Positions 9,891 to 19,585 of a DNA stretch of 33,895 bases are shown here, piece after piece (the first letter of the stretch is position 1; each line of letters opens with the position of its first letter). The notes beneath the pieces were generated by a model. It made no database searches and was not told the origin of the DNA. It saw nothing but the letters and a program-made list of their open reading frames with translations. Origin of the DNA: Breznakibacter xylanolyticus (GTDB lineage: Bacteria > Bacteroidota > Bacteroidia > Bacteroidales > Marinilabiliaceae); assembly GCF_003254275.1 (NCBI RefSeq), contig NZ_QKZK01000035.1, positions 1 to 33,895 on the forward strand, read 5' to 3'. Made by a program: the position numbers and the translations under genes.

Positions 9891-12800
9891 ATGAAAAAAA
9901 GAAGTCTGATTTTAATTGTTGCAATGATGTTGGCATTCACCGCCTTCGCCCAAAAGCGGATTTCGGGGGTGGTCGTCGACACGCAAAAAGATCCGCTGCC
10001 GGGTGTGTCGGTGGTCGAAAAGGGAACGCTTAACGGTATCGTGACCGATATCGATGGGAAGTTCACGTTGTCTGTTGCCGGAGACAATTCGGTAGTGGTG
10101 TTTTCGTTCGTAGGGATGAAAAACCAGGAAATCGCTGTTGGTGCCCAGTCGACCATTAATGTGGTGTTGGAATCTGACATGTCCGACCTCGATGAAGTGG
10201 TGGTGGTCGGTTATGGTGTTCAGAAAAAGAAGTTGGTCACCGGTGCCAACCTTTCGGTGAATGCCGATGAATTGCAACGCCAAAACTCAACGGAAGCTTT
10301 GGACGCGATTCAGTCCATCTCTCCGGGTGTGAACATCACTCAGGGATCGGGGATGCCCGGGGAAGGTTTTAAGGTGAACATTCGTGGTTTGGGAACCATT
10401 GGTAACTCAGCGCCATTGTATGTGATTGATGGGGTTGCCGGTGGTGACATCAACACGTTGAACCCTTCAGACATTGAGTCGATCGACGTATTGAAGGATG
10501 CTGCTTCGGCCGCCATTTATGGTGCGCGTGCTGCCAACGGGGTGATTTTAGTAACCACCAAAGGGGGGCGCAAAGGTCGTACCGTGGTGACATACGATGG
10601 GTTTTATGGTGTGCAGGATGCTGTAAAAATGCCTGGGTTGTTGAACGCCAAGCAATTTATGGAAATCTACAACGAAGAACGGGTTGTTTCCGGTAAAGCT
10701 CCTGTGGATTTTGCCACTGTGATTCCCGGGATCTATCAGGATGTTCAAAATGGATGGCAGGGAACCAACTGGATGGAAGAGATTCGCAACAAAAATGCCC
10801 CGATTCAAAACCACTCGCTCAACATTTCCGGAGGTTCTGAAACATCGGTTTTCGCGTTGGGTTTTTCATATTCTGCCCAAGAGGGTATTTTCGGAAAACC
10901 GGTTGAACCCAAACACGACCGTTACACCGTTCGTTTGAACAGCGATCACGTGCTTTATGAGAAAGACGGGATGGACGTGATTAAGATTGGTGAAACCATG
11001 ACTTATAGTTTTCGTGATAAATCGGGGATTGCCATTGGTGGAATGTACTATAATGACATTCGCAATATGTTGCAAGGAAACCCGTTGGTACCTGTTTATA
11101 ATAGTAATGGCGAGTATTTTGCCCGTGCTGATGTGAAAGCTTCCGGCCTCGAGGCTTTGTCATCGCGTTTATATAACCCTAAAGCTCAAATGGAATTGAA
11201 CCGGGGGATGAACGAAACTCTGAATTATGATCTCAACAGCAGTGCTTATCTGCAAATTCAGCCCATGAAGGATTTGATTTTCAAGTCAAGCTTCGGGTAT
11301 AAAATGAATGCCAATGCTTACCGTAGTTATCAGCCTGCTTTCGATTTGGCCGGAGATGCAACGTTTACCCCTGGACGAATTACTCAAACAGCTGGTAGTG
11401 GTTATAGCTGGACCATTGAAAATACATTGAGCTACAAGTTTAAGCTGGATCAACACGCTTTTGATGTGGTTGTGGGGCAGTCGGCCGAAAAATGGGGATA
11501 TGGAAGCAAAATGGAAGCAACCAATGCCAATCCTACCTTCATCGGGTTTGATTATGCTTACCTTAACAATACTGACGGTTTGACCACTGGTGTTACCAAC
11601 ATTGGCGGACAACCGAACACTCAGGGTAACATGGCTTCTTTTTTTGGTCGTGTAAACTACAACTTTAACGAAAAGTATTTGCTGACTTTGGTAATGCGTG
11701 CTGATGGCTCTTCAAATTTTAATGAAGGCAAGCGCTGGGGGACATTCCCATCAGTTTCTGCCGGTTGGGTCATCACTGAAGAAGGTTTTATGGCCAACAA
11801 TGGCGTGGTTGATTTCTTGAAACTGCGTGCCAGCTGGGGGCAAAACGGGAATGCCGATATTACAGCTTTGCAATACCTGAGTTTGATTGCTTTTGACCGT
11901 GAAAACAACTACACGTTTGGAAACGATCGTAATAAAATGCAATTGGGCGGTTATCCTGCTTTTATTCCGAACCCCTATGTGAGCTGGGAGACATCAGAAC
12001 AGTTAAACATCGGTTTTGATGCCTATTTCTTAGGTTCAAGATTACAAACGGCGTTTGATTATTACACCAAAACTACCAAGGACTGGTTGGTACGTCCCAC
12101 GCTGTCGGCGGTTCAGGGGCCACAAGGGGCTTTTGTGAATGCCGGTGAAATTATCAACAAAGGGATTGAATTGGCGCTGCGTTGGAACGATAATGTTGGT
12201 GCATTTAGTTATGGCGCACAGTTCAACATCTCGAAAAACGACAACGAGGTGACCAAAATGGGCGAAACAGATACGTTTCGTGAAAGTAACCCTAGCATCA
12301 TCTCTCAGGGAACCGACCCAATATGGCGTGTCGAAAAAGGATATCCTGTGGGTTACTTCCGTGGTTATAAAACGGAGGGCATTTTCCAAAACGCAGCGCA
12401 AATTGCCAATTGGAAACATGGCTTTCTGCAAGAAAATCCACAGCCCGGTGACGTGATATTCTCTGATGTAAACGGTGATGGAAAGGTGAATACCGATGAT
12501 AAAACCATGATTGGAAATCCACATCCTGACTTCCGCATCGGTTTTGGGGTCAACTTTGCCTATAAAGGTTTTGATTTCTCGTTGAGCGGGAAAGGAGCTT
12601 TTGGGCAGCAAATTCTTCAGTCGTATCGTTCGTTTGCCGATAACGAATTCCATAACTATACCACCGACATCCTGGGTCGTTGGCATGGAGAAGGGACTTC
12701 TAACAAAATTCCCCGCATGACCGCCGGTAACGGAACCAACCGTCTCAACATTTCAGAATTGTATATTGAGGATGGTGACTACATCAAAATTCAGAACGTG

Positions 12801-13016
12801 ACCCTGGGATACGACTTTAAGAAATTGCTGCCCAAGTTGCCCATGTCGCAAGCTCGCTTGTATGTGGCCGGTCGTAACCTGTGGACTTTTACCGACTATT
12901 CGGGCATGGATCCTGAAGTGGGTTATGGCGATGACCAACCATTTGTGCAAGGTGTTGATTTGGGCTTTTACCCTTCGGCAAAAACCTATTTGGTGGGTCT
13001 TAATTTGAAATTCTAA
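9891..13016 (+). CDS. SusC/RagA-family TonB-dependent outer-membrane transporter
   Basis: A 1041-residue outer-membrane barrel that imports oligosaccharides with its SusD lid. From the ATG at 9891: signal peptide 1-20 (..FTAFA before QKRISG), carboxypeptidase-regulatory-like domain about 22-100 (GVVVDTQKDPLPGVSV .. DGKFTLSV), TonB-box-like DEVVVVGYGVQKKK, then the SusC plug with NIRGLGTIGNSAPLYVIDG and AASAAIYGARAANGVILVTTKGG. The rest is beta-barrel ending in YLVGLNLKF with the terminal aromatic. The frame is also open from a TTG at 9882, but the ATG before KKRSLIL gives a normal signal peptide. It is paired with the susD gene 108 bases downstream. The substrate, probably xylo-oligosaccharides, is inferred from the GH8 and GH10 neighbours. 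Confidence 0.96.
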   Translation: MKKRSLILIVAMMLAFTAFAQKRISGVVVDTQKDPLPGVSVVEKGTLNGIVTDIDGKFTLSVAGDNSVVVFSFVGMKNQEIAVGAQSTINVVLESDMSDLDEVVVVGYGVQKKKLVTGANLSVNADELQRQNSTEALDAIQSISPGVNITQGSGMPGEGFKVNIRGLGTIGNSAPLYVIDGVAGGDINTLNPSDIESIDVLKDAASAAIYGARAANGVILVTTKGGRKGRTVVTYDGFYGVQDAVKMPGLLNAKQFMEIYNEERVVSGKAPVDFATVIPGIYQDVQNGWQGTNWMEEIRNKNAPIQNHSLNISGGSETSVFALGFSYSAQEGIFGKPVEPKHDRYTVRLNSDHVLYEKDGMDVIKIGETMTYSFRDKSGIAIGGMYYNDIRNMLQGNPLVPVYNSNGEYFARADVKASGLEALSSRLYNPKAQMELNRGMNETLNYDLNSSAYLQIQPMKDLIFKSSFGYKMNANAYRSYQPAFDLAGDATFTPGRITQTAGSGYSWTIENTLSYKFKLDQHAFDVVVGQSAEKWGYGSKMEATNANPTFIGFDYAYLNNTDGLTTGVTNIGGQPNTQGNMASFFGRVNYNFNEKYLLTLVMRADGSSNFNEGKRWGTFPSVSAGWVITEEGFMANNGVVDFLKLRASWGQNGNADITALQYLSLIAFDRENNYTFGNDRNKMQLGGYPAFIPNPYVSWETSEQLNIGFDAYFLGSRLQTAFDYYTKTTKDWLVRPTLSAVQGPQGAFVNAGEIINKGIELALRWNDNVGAFSYGAQFNISKNDNEVTKMGETDTFRESNPSIISQGTDPIWRVEKGYPVGYFRGYKTEGIFQNAAQIANWKHGFLQENPQPGDVIFSDVNGDGKVNTDDKTMIGNPHPDFRIGFGVNFAYKGFDFSLSGKGAFGQQILQSYRSFADNEFHNYTTDILGRWHGEGTSNKIPRMTAGNGTNRLNISELYIEDGDYIKIQNVTLGYDFKKLLPKLPMSQARLYVAGRNLWTFTDYSGMDPEVGYGDDQPFVQGVDLGFYPSAKTYLVGLNLKF

Positions 13017-13124
13017 GAACTTATTTTTATGACAAATATGAAACGAGCCATCAGGATATTAGCCATGTATATGCGATGCTGATTGCGAGTTCCATCTGAC
13101 CAATAAAAATCAAATAATTTACAG

Positions 13125-14864
13125 ATGAAAAAAATTGGATATTTATTCATAGCTGCCTTGATGTTGAGTAGTTGCGAGGATTTTTTACTCGTGGAGCCGC
13201 TCACGCAAAAGACTTCAGCGAACTTTCCGCAAACTGCCGAAGATGCCAAGCAAATGATGGCCGGTATCTACACCACCATGAACAATGAGCAGCGCGATTG
13301 CGACAGGAGCCACATGTTTGTGTGTGAAATCGCCAGCGACGATAAGTTGGGCGGTGGTGGGGTGAACGATATCAAAGCTCAAGGTTATGAGGCATTTTTG
13401 TCGTCAGACCCTGAAATGTTGTTTCACACCTGGGAGGCCTCGTATGAAGGCATTCACCGTGCGAATTTTGCCATTGAGAATCTGGTGTTGCTGAGCGATG
13501 CCGTGGTGAGTCCTGAATTGAAAAACCAGTACATGGGTGAAGCAAAATTTCTGCGAGCTTTCTTCTATTATCGTTTGGCTACTCTTTTTGGTAATGTACC
13601 ATTGAAAATTTCCACACCTCGTGCCGATTTGAGCAATGCGACGCCCGAAGCCATTTTTGCTCAAATTGCATCTGATTTGAAAGAAGCCATTGAGTTGTTG
13701 CCTAATATCCCATATTCAACGACTGAAGATGGACGAGTGACCCGTTGGGCAGCTCAGGCCATGATGGCTCGCGTATGGTTGTTCTATACTGGTTTTTATC
13801 AAAAGTCTTCGCTCCCCATGGTAGGCGGTGGTGAGGTGACCAAAGCCAATGTAGTGACTTGGTTGGGTGATTGCGTTACCAATAGTAAGCATGACTTGGT
13901 TGGTGATTTTCACGAACTGTGGCCTTATACCAACTCTTTGACTGTTAATGAATATGATTATACAAAAGCTTACATGGCCAAAACCGGGAAACAGTTGAAA
14001 TATGCCAGTGATAATGGTGCCAGAAATCCAGAAACCGTTTTTGCCCTTAAGTTCTCAAACTATACTGACTGGGACATTCGTAAGGGTTACGGTAACATGT
14101 ATCAGCTTTATTTTGCTTTGCGCGGTTTGCAGTCCTTGAATAACACATTTCCTTATTCCGGTGGTTGGGGACAGGGCAATTCTATTCCCAAAGGATTGGT
14201 TGATCAGTGGCAGGCTGACGAACCCAATGATATCAGATTGTGGGCTTCGGTGCTTGATATTGAAGCAGAGTTGCCAAATTATAGCAAAGGTCAATGGGAT
14301 TTTGTACTCGAAAGCAATTATTGGGGTAAAAAATACAATGGTATTACCGCCAAAGACCCGAAAACTGGAGAGCCAAAGCACAGTTATGCAGTGATAATGT
14401 ATGGTAGCAAAGATAATGCCCAGTTAGCGCATGGCGACGACCTGATCCTTATTCGCTTTGCCGATGTGTTGCTGATGATGTCAGAGTTGACCGAAGATGC
14501 CCAGTACATGAACCGGGTTCGTGCTCGTGTTGGCCTTCCTGCTGTATCGTATAGTTTGGCGAACTTGCAGAAGGAGCGTCGCTATGAGCTTGCTTTTGAG
14601 GGGTTGCGTTGGAACGACATGCGCCGTTGGGGGGACGCTTATGCCAAAGCGGCTCTGGAAACCCAGATTGGGGCTCCCGTTTATAACTTTGGAGAGCCGG
14701 CAGTTTACAACGGTCTCAACCCCAAAGGGTACAGTGCCCGTTATGATGAAACCAAAGGTTTCTTCCCCATTCCCGAATCTGAAATCCGATTGGCCAACGG
14801 TTTGATTGAGCAAATCCCCGGCTTTAAGAATGGTGAGGGAAAATATCCTGGATGGAGTAACTAA
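13125..14864 (+). CDS. SusD/RagB-family glycan-binding lipoprotein
   Basis: A 579-residue surface lipoprotein that caps the SusC barrel and captures oligosaccharides. The signal peptide ends in lipobox LSSC with Cys17. The SusD fold is shown by SANFPQTAEDAKQMMAGIY near the N-terminus, AKFLRAFFYYRLATLFGNVPL, the TPR-like helices that follow, LILIRFADVLLMMSELT, and the family's conserved C-terminal ERRYELAFEGLRWNDMRRWG and FFPIPESEI. Length is normal for the family. It is probably co-transcribed with susC. A terminator-like hairpin lies about 110 bases after the stop. Confidence 0.95.
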   Translation: MKKIGYLFIAALMLSSCEDFLLVEPLTQKTSANFPQTAEDAKQMMAGIYTTMNNEQRDCDRSHMFVCEIASDDKLGGGGVNDIKAQGYEAFLSSDPEMLFHTWEASYEGIHRANFAIENLVLLSDAVVSPELKNQYMGEAKFLRAFFYYRLATLFGNVPLKISTPRADLSNATPEAIFAQIASDLKEAIELLPNIPYSTTEDGRVTRWAAQAMMARVWLFYTGFYQKSSLPMVGGGEVTKANVVTWLGDCVTNSKHDLVGDFHELWPYTNSLTVNEYDYTKAYMAKTGKQLKYASDNGARNPETVFALKFSNYTDWDIRKGYGNMYQLYFALRGLQSLNNTFPYSGGWGQGNSIPKGLVDQWQADEPNDIRLWASVLDIEAELPNYSKGQWDFVLESNYWGKKYNGITAKDPKTGEPKHSYAVIMYGSKDNAQLAHGDDLILIRFADVLLMMSELTEDAQYMNRVRARVGLPAVSYSLANLQKERRYELAFEGLRWNDMRRWGDAYAKAALETQIGAPVYNFGEPAVYNGLNPKGYSARYDETKGFFPIPESEIRLANGLIEQIPGFKNGEGKYPGWSN

Positions 14865-14975
14865 TTTTTTCAAGCACCCGATAAGAAGCTGCCTCACGGG
14901 GCTGCTTACTGTGGGGGATTGTTCGATAATATATTCAAGAACTCCTTTTTTTCATGCATAGAGTTTAATTAGGGA

Positions 14976-15009
14976 AAGGTCGCTTTGTTCTGCAAGGCGG
15001 CCTTTTTTA
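14976..15009 (+). terminator. Intrinsic terminator after susD
   Basis: AAGGTCGC (14976-14983) pairs with GCGGCCTT (14997-15004) with one G-T wobble, and the right arm runs straight into a T-tract. This is a standard Rho-independent terminator for the susC-susD unit. Confidence 0.75.
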
Positions 15010-15278
15010 TTGTGTAGGTTGTATGGTTTGTTTTTCGTGTTACCGATACGCTTTTACCTAAGAGATTGAGTGGAAAACTCAGATGCGATTGCCAAAACTG
15101 CCCCTTGGTGCGGTGAATACAGGCCATTACTTCGTTACAGGCATTGATTGGAACAACATGTAAAAGAGCTGATTTCCATGGGGCAAGTCCGGAAATTATC
15201 GCAAGGCAGTGGAGTTTATGAAAACTAATGTATATTTGCGTGAAAATTCGTCAAAAGCCATTTGATTAAATACTTACA

Positions 15279-15436
15279 AATCAAAGTCGTTAAGTTAAGA
15301 GAAGAAGACGAAGATGGTGAGACAGATGATGCGATAAGGAAAGATATTTAGATCTGTCTTCTTTGTCTTCAGTCTCATCTATCTGTCTTTTGTCTAATCC
15401 TCTTCTGTGAATCGCACTAACTTAACGACATTGATT
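15279..15436. repeat. MITE-like inverted repeat element, copy A
   Basis: A 158-bp element with terminal inverted repeats of about 19 bp (AATCAAAGTCGTTAAGTTA at the left; the right end reversed has one difference). It has no coding capacity, and its inside is purine-rich on one side and pyrimidine-rich on the other. Reversed, it matches copy B at 18162-18332, including blocks of 19 and 23 identical bases. It lies just upstream of GH10. Confidence 0.8.
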
Positions 15437-15486
15437 CATGGACCATTAAAAATTAAAGTCAGAATATCACTCTCACTCGATACAAT

Positions 15487-17829
15487 ATGAAACTGAGATT
15501 TCTTTTTCTTGCTTTTGCCGCTTACGGCACAATGACATCAGGTGCGCAGAACTACACAACTTTTAATCCGGCAAATGAAACAAATTACGGATACCTGAAG
15601 AATTATCTGCCACTCAAGCAATATGTTAATCATGTGCAGTATCCTAACTTCAAACTGGGACTTGCCGTCAGTGCCAATGACTACCTGAACAACAACACCG
15701 TAAAGGCGGTTGTCAACGGCTATTTCACGGAGACCGTTGCAGGCAATGAAATGAAGATGTCAAGCTGCGTGAGTAGCAACGGGGCAATGAATTTCACTAC
15801 CGTTACCAATTTTGTCAATGCTGCATCAACAGCCGGTGTTCACGTTTTCGGACATACGCTGGCATGGCATTCCCAACAGCCCACCGGCTATCTGAACGGC
15901 TTAATCAAGGACAAGGATCCGGTACCTTTTGCAGACAGTGATATAACCGTATGGACGTTATTGAAGTCAAAGGACTTCACACAGGATAAAAGCATTGGTT
16001 GGACATCGAACAAAACAACGTATGGTTTTTCAACATCTTTCGTCACCGATGGTCTTCAGGTGAATACAACCAAGAAGACCACCAACACCTATGATGTTCA
16101 GTACATCGTAATGGACAATATCCCCACAGTTACGGGCGTGACCTACCAAATGACCATCACCGTAAAAGGGTCGGCTGCCGGCAATATCCACAGCAAACTT
16201 GGAAACTGGAGTGGCGGCGCCAACGCGGAAATACCCTTCACCACGGAATGGCAGGATGTGGTCATCAACTACACCAGCACGATCGATAACAGTTTTCTGC
16301 TTTTCCAGCACGGAGACTTCGTAGGTGACATTTGGATTAAGAACATCAGATTTGATAAATCAGTGGGAGGTAAGAAGGCTACCCGTAGCTGTATCGTGAT
16401 GGATGCCACAGCAAAGAATGCGAATACATGGGATAACCAGTTCTGGATCAAGTTAGGCAGTTTCAATGCAGGTGATACCTATGAGTTCTCTGCCGAAGTG
16501 CGTGCCGACAATGTCGCTAAGGCTTCAACTCAAACCCATAACGCTCCGGGAAGTTACGTGACCTATCAGGCAATTGGCGATGTTAACTTTACAACAGACT
16601 GGAAAACAGTGACCAAAACAGGATCATTCACGAATGCCGGACAGTCCATCGCTTTCAACCTCAACGAATTTTCCGGTGCCAACAAGTACTGTTTCGACAA
16701 TATCAGCTTCAAAGTAAACGGGGTGGAACGTGTGACCAACGGTAACTTAGACGGAACCGATGTTTCATCGTTTGCATGGAGGCACTACGGTGATGCTTCT
16801 GTTGCGAGTGCCACCATCACTGCAAACTATAATTACGTTATCTTGCCTCAGAGCATTCCATTGTCAGATCAGGAAAAGCATGACATTCTGGTCGATGCCA
16901 TGGATCGATGGATTGCCGGTATGATGAACGCCTGCGGCGGTAAAGTGAAAGCGTGGGACGTGGTCAACGAGGCTATCTCAGGAAGCGATTCCGACGGCGA
17001 TGGTTTTTATGACCTTCAGCATGAAAATGGCGATGACGCCAATTTCTTTTGGCAGGATCACATGGGGGATTTGGAATATACACGTCAGGCAGTGCGTTTG
17101 GCTCGTCTGCACTATGCCAACTCAATGGCTTCGAAAGGTGGTGACGATGGTCAACTAACACTGTTTATTAATGACTACAACCTGGAAAGTGACTGGGACG
17201 GCAACAAAAAACTGAAATCGCTCATTAAGTGGATCGAACGTTGGGAAGAAGACGGTGTCACAACGATAGACGGCATCGGCTCTCAGATGCACATTTCGTG
17301 TTACATGAATGACGCGACCCAGACCAGCAAGAAAAATGCTATTGAGAACAGTTTTAAGCTCATGGCGGCTACCGGTAAACTGGTTCGCATCAGTGAATTG
17401 GATATGGGTATGGTCGATGCTAGTGGTAATGACGTGGCGACAGCCAATGTGACAGAAGAAATGCATCAGCGTATGGCAGATCTTTACGAGTGGATCATTA
17501 AGAAATATTTTGAGATTGTTCCCGCTAACCAGCAGTGGGGCATCTGCCAATGGTGTGCCACCGATGCTCCGACCAACAGCGGTTGGCGGGCAGACTTGCC
17601 TGTAGGATTGTGGACACTCGACTGGTATCGCAAGCATACCTACGCTGGTTTTGCTCGCGGTCTGGGAGCACCCCAAAACCCAACAAGCGTTGACCGCATC
17701 ATAATCGATTCAAACAACCAGGCTCCGGCACCCATTTACGATCTTTATGGTCGTAATTTAGGCAACGATTTGGAGATACTCCCGGCAGGAATTTATATCC
17801 AAAATGGCAAAAAGTTCCTGATGCGTTGA
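15487..17829 (+). CDS. GH10 endo-1,4-beta-xylanase with CBM modules inserted in the catalytic domain
   Basis: A 780-residue secreted xylanase cutting internal beta-1,4 bonds of xylan with retention. A signal peptide (1-20) is followed by the first part of the GH10 barrel with FGHTLAWHSQQP at 121-132. Then two tandem CBM4_9-like jelly-rolls interrupt it (about 155-455, closing at IWIKNIRFDK and YCFDNISFKV), and the barrel resumes near 460. Acid/base Glu495 is in WDVVNEA and nucleophile Glu637 in RISELDMG. The split design is known from rumen and gut Bacteroidota xylanases. The C-terminus (YDLYGRN .. LPAGIYIQNGKKFLMR) looks like a short form of the T9SS sorting signal. The gene is alone between two inverted MITE-like repeats and has its own leader. 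Confidence 0.93.
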   Translation: MKLRFLFLAFAAYGTMTSGAQNYTTFNPANETNYGYLKNYLPLKQYVNHVQYPNFKLGLAVSANDYLNNNTVKAVVNGYFTETVAGNEMKMSSCVSSNGAMNFTTVTNFVNAASTAGVHVFGHTLAWHSQQPTGYLNGLIKDKDPVPFADSDITVWTLLKSKDFTQDKSIGWTSNKTTYGFSTSFVTDGLQVNTTKKTTNTYDVQYIVMDNIPTVTGVTYQMTITVKGSAAGNIHSKLGNWSGGANAEIPFTTEWQDVVINYTSTIDNSFLLFQHGDFVGDIWIKNIRFDKSVGGKKATRSCIVMDATAKNANTWDNQFWIKLGSFNAGDTYEFSAEVRADNVAKASTQTHNAPGSYVTYQAIGDVNFTTDWKTVTKTGSFTNAGQSIAFNLNEFSGANKYCFDNISFKVNGVERVTNGNLDGTDVSSFAWRHYGDASVASATITANYNYVILPQSIPLSDQEKHDILVDAMDRWIAGMMNACGGKVKAWDVVNEAISGSDSDGDGFYDLQHENGDDANFFWQDHMGDLEYTRQAVRLARLHYANSMASKGGDDGQLTLFINDYNLESDWDGNKKLKSLIKWIERWEEDGVTTIDGIGSQMHISCYMNDATQTSKKNAIENSFKLMAATGKLVRISELDMGMVDASGNDVATANVTEEMHQRMADLYEWIIKKYFEIVPANQQWGICQWCATDAPTNSGWRADLPVGLWTLDWYRKHTYAGFARGLGAPQNPTSVDRIIIDSNNQAPAPIYDLYGRNLGNDLEILPAGIYIQNGKKFLMR

Positions 17830-18796
17830 TTGCGATGTAGATGCTTATTTGCACCTGAGGGGTATTTTGGTGTGATTTTCGTTGAGAGACTCACCATAAT
17901 ACTCCTACTTCCCCGTAGCAGCGCGATACAATCGGGCGGCTATTTTATGAATTACTGCACCTGGCAAAAAAGTCTTTCGCCAAACTTTTACCGCATTTCC
18001 TACTGTGTTCTTGTTGTTGATAAGGTTTGTTTTAATCACGCGACTTAAACCGCCCTGAGCCGAGGTAAATAGATCGGTTACGAGTTAAGAATTCGCGCGC
18101 GAAAGGGGAATGAATCGTTGTACAAACAGGCGAGGGCTTGTGGTCGTTCTTAATATTTAAGTAGCAATGTCGTTTAGTTAGTGACAATTGAATAAAAGAC
18201 AAGAAGAATATTAGACAGCAGACAGATAGATGAGACTGTGAAGATGAAGAAGAGAGATCTAAATATCTTTCCTTATCCCATCATCTGTCTCATCGTCTGG
18301 CGTCTTCTTCTATTAACTTATCGACATTGATTTAAGCAGGGCAATGCCCTACTCAAATGCTGGCGCCACATTGGGGCTTGTCAATATACTTTCAGGTCGC
18401 TTGTTGTAAAAATCCACAATGAAATCAGTTCAGTAACAATCAGACCTTTTCAGACTGTTGATTCTGATGCGGTAAGGAATCAGCACGTGAGCTTTCTTGT
18501 ACCCCCTTTTGAAGGATGAAGGGGCTGTAAAACCCATGATCAATGCTTCCGATTTTCTGGCTCAATTGGATCGTTTTGTGCATGGCACACCTATTGGGGA
18601 TGAGCCCTTCAGGCCATCAAAGAAATAAGCACCATGAATGCCCTCTTTTTTTATCTTTGTGTTCTTTCATTGGTGAGAAATGAATGAGTGAATTGAGATT
18701 AAAACAGATATGAATTATTGACGTCGAGGCTTTTAATGCGACAGAGAGCATGTTTAATCCTGATCGCTGAGTCTGGTGTCTTTTTACACTTTAGAA
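17830..18796. other. Long intergenic region between GH10 and dapB
   Basis: About 965 bases with no convincing gene. It contains MITE-like copy B (18162-18332). A 30-codon ORF at 18536-18628 (starting MINASDFLAQLDRF) has a purine-rich stretch upstream but no recognised relative. The region marks the change from the xylan locus to housekeeping genes and looks like a site of past insertions. Confidence 0.5.
18162..18332. repeat. MITE-like inverted repeat element, copy B
   Basis: A 171-bp relative of copy A in the opposite orientation. Ends are GCAATGTCG.. and ..CGACATTGATT. It shares with reversed copy A the 19-base block at about 18220-18238 and the block AGATCTAAATATCTTTCC and beyond at 18255-18277. 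It is about 13 bases longer, mainly near the left end, and non-coding. Confidence 0.8.
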
Positions 18797-19516
18797 ATGA
18801 AGATAGCGTTAATTGGTTACGGAAAAATGGGTAAGGAAATCGAGAAGATTGCCCTAGAGCGCGGACACGAAATCGTATGCCGCATCGACATCAATAGTCC
18901 TGACACGTTCGACAGCGATGCCTTTCGCTCGGCTCAGGTGGCCATTGAGTTCACCACGCCCGAGGCGGCCTACCATAATTTCCTCAACTGTTTTAAGTAC
19001 CATGTGCCCGTGGTGGCCGGAACCACCGGATGGCTCGATAAGATGGACGACATTCGCCAGTGCGTGGCCGGTGAAAATCAGACTTTCTTTTACGCTTCGA
19101 ACTACAGCCTGGGCGTGAATATCTTTTTTGCCATCAACAAGCAATTGGCCAAATTGATGAATCGTGCCGATGGCTATGACGTGTCGATGGTTGAGGTGCA
19201 CCACACCCAAAAACTCGATGCACCCAGCGGTACCGCCATCACGCTGGCCGAGGGCATCATCGACAACTACAACGGCAAGTCGGCGTGGGCGCTTGAGTCG
19301 TCCGACAAGAAAGAGGACCTGGTCATTAAGGCCGTGCGCGAGGGGCAGGTGCCGGGCATTCACACCATTACCTACGATTCGGAGGTGGACGAAATCATGA
19401 TACACCACAGCGCCAAATCGCGCAAGGGCTTTGCTCTGGGTGCCGTGCTGGCTGCCGAGTTCACTGCCGGCAAAAAAGGATGGCTGGGAATGAACGACCT
19501 CTTGTGCCTCGAATAG
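18797..19516 (+). CDS. dapB: 4-hydroxy-tetrahydrodipicolinate reductase
   Basis: A 239-residue cytoplasmic enzyme reducing 4-hydroxy-tetrahydrodipicolinate with NAD(P)H, in the lysine and diaminopimelate pathway that feeds cell-wall synthesis. The nucleotide-binding GYGKMG is at 8-13 and AGTTGW at 74-79. The DapB signature EVHHTQKLDAPSGTA (133-147) carries catalytic His135/His136 and Lys139. The C-terminal domain has the expected HSAKSRKGFALGA. The frame is open from a GTG at 18776, but the ATG at 18797 puts MKIALIGYGKMG at the N-terminus as in the family. lepB follows after 69 bases, in the usual Bacteroidia order. Confidence 0.96.
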   Translation: MKIALIGYGKMGKEIEKIALERGHEIVCRIDINSPDTFDSDAFRSAQVAIEFTTPEAAYHNFLNCFKYHVPVVAGTTGWLDKMDDIRQCVAGENQTFFYASNYSLGVNIFFAINKQLAKLMNRADGYDVSMVEVHHTQKLDAPSGTAITLAEGIIDNYNGKSAWALESSDKKEDLVIKAVREGQVPGIHTITYDSEVDEIMIHHSAKSRKGFALGAVLAAEFTAGKKGWLGMNDLLCLE

Positions 19517-19585
19517 TAACTTTTCGTTTAACCTGATGTTGCGTGTCCCGTTGGTGGGGTGCATCACATTTTTAATTTCTATCAG

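Larger units (their letters stand above)
14865..15486. other. Intergenic region between susD and GH10
   Basis: Contains the susD terminator (14976-15009), about 270 bases of unassigned sequence, and one copy of the MITE-like repeat (15279-15436) ending 50 bases before the GH10 start. No gene is seen. Confidence 0.6.

Noticed and set aside
17830-18048. 72-codon ORF directly after GH10
   Set aside because: It begins right at the GH10 stop, has an unlikely composition and no recognisable motif.
18536-18628. 30-codon ORF starting MINASDF
   Set aside because: A purine-rich stretch precedes it, but it is too short and unrelated to anything I know; noted only within the intergenic entry.
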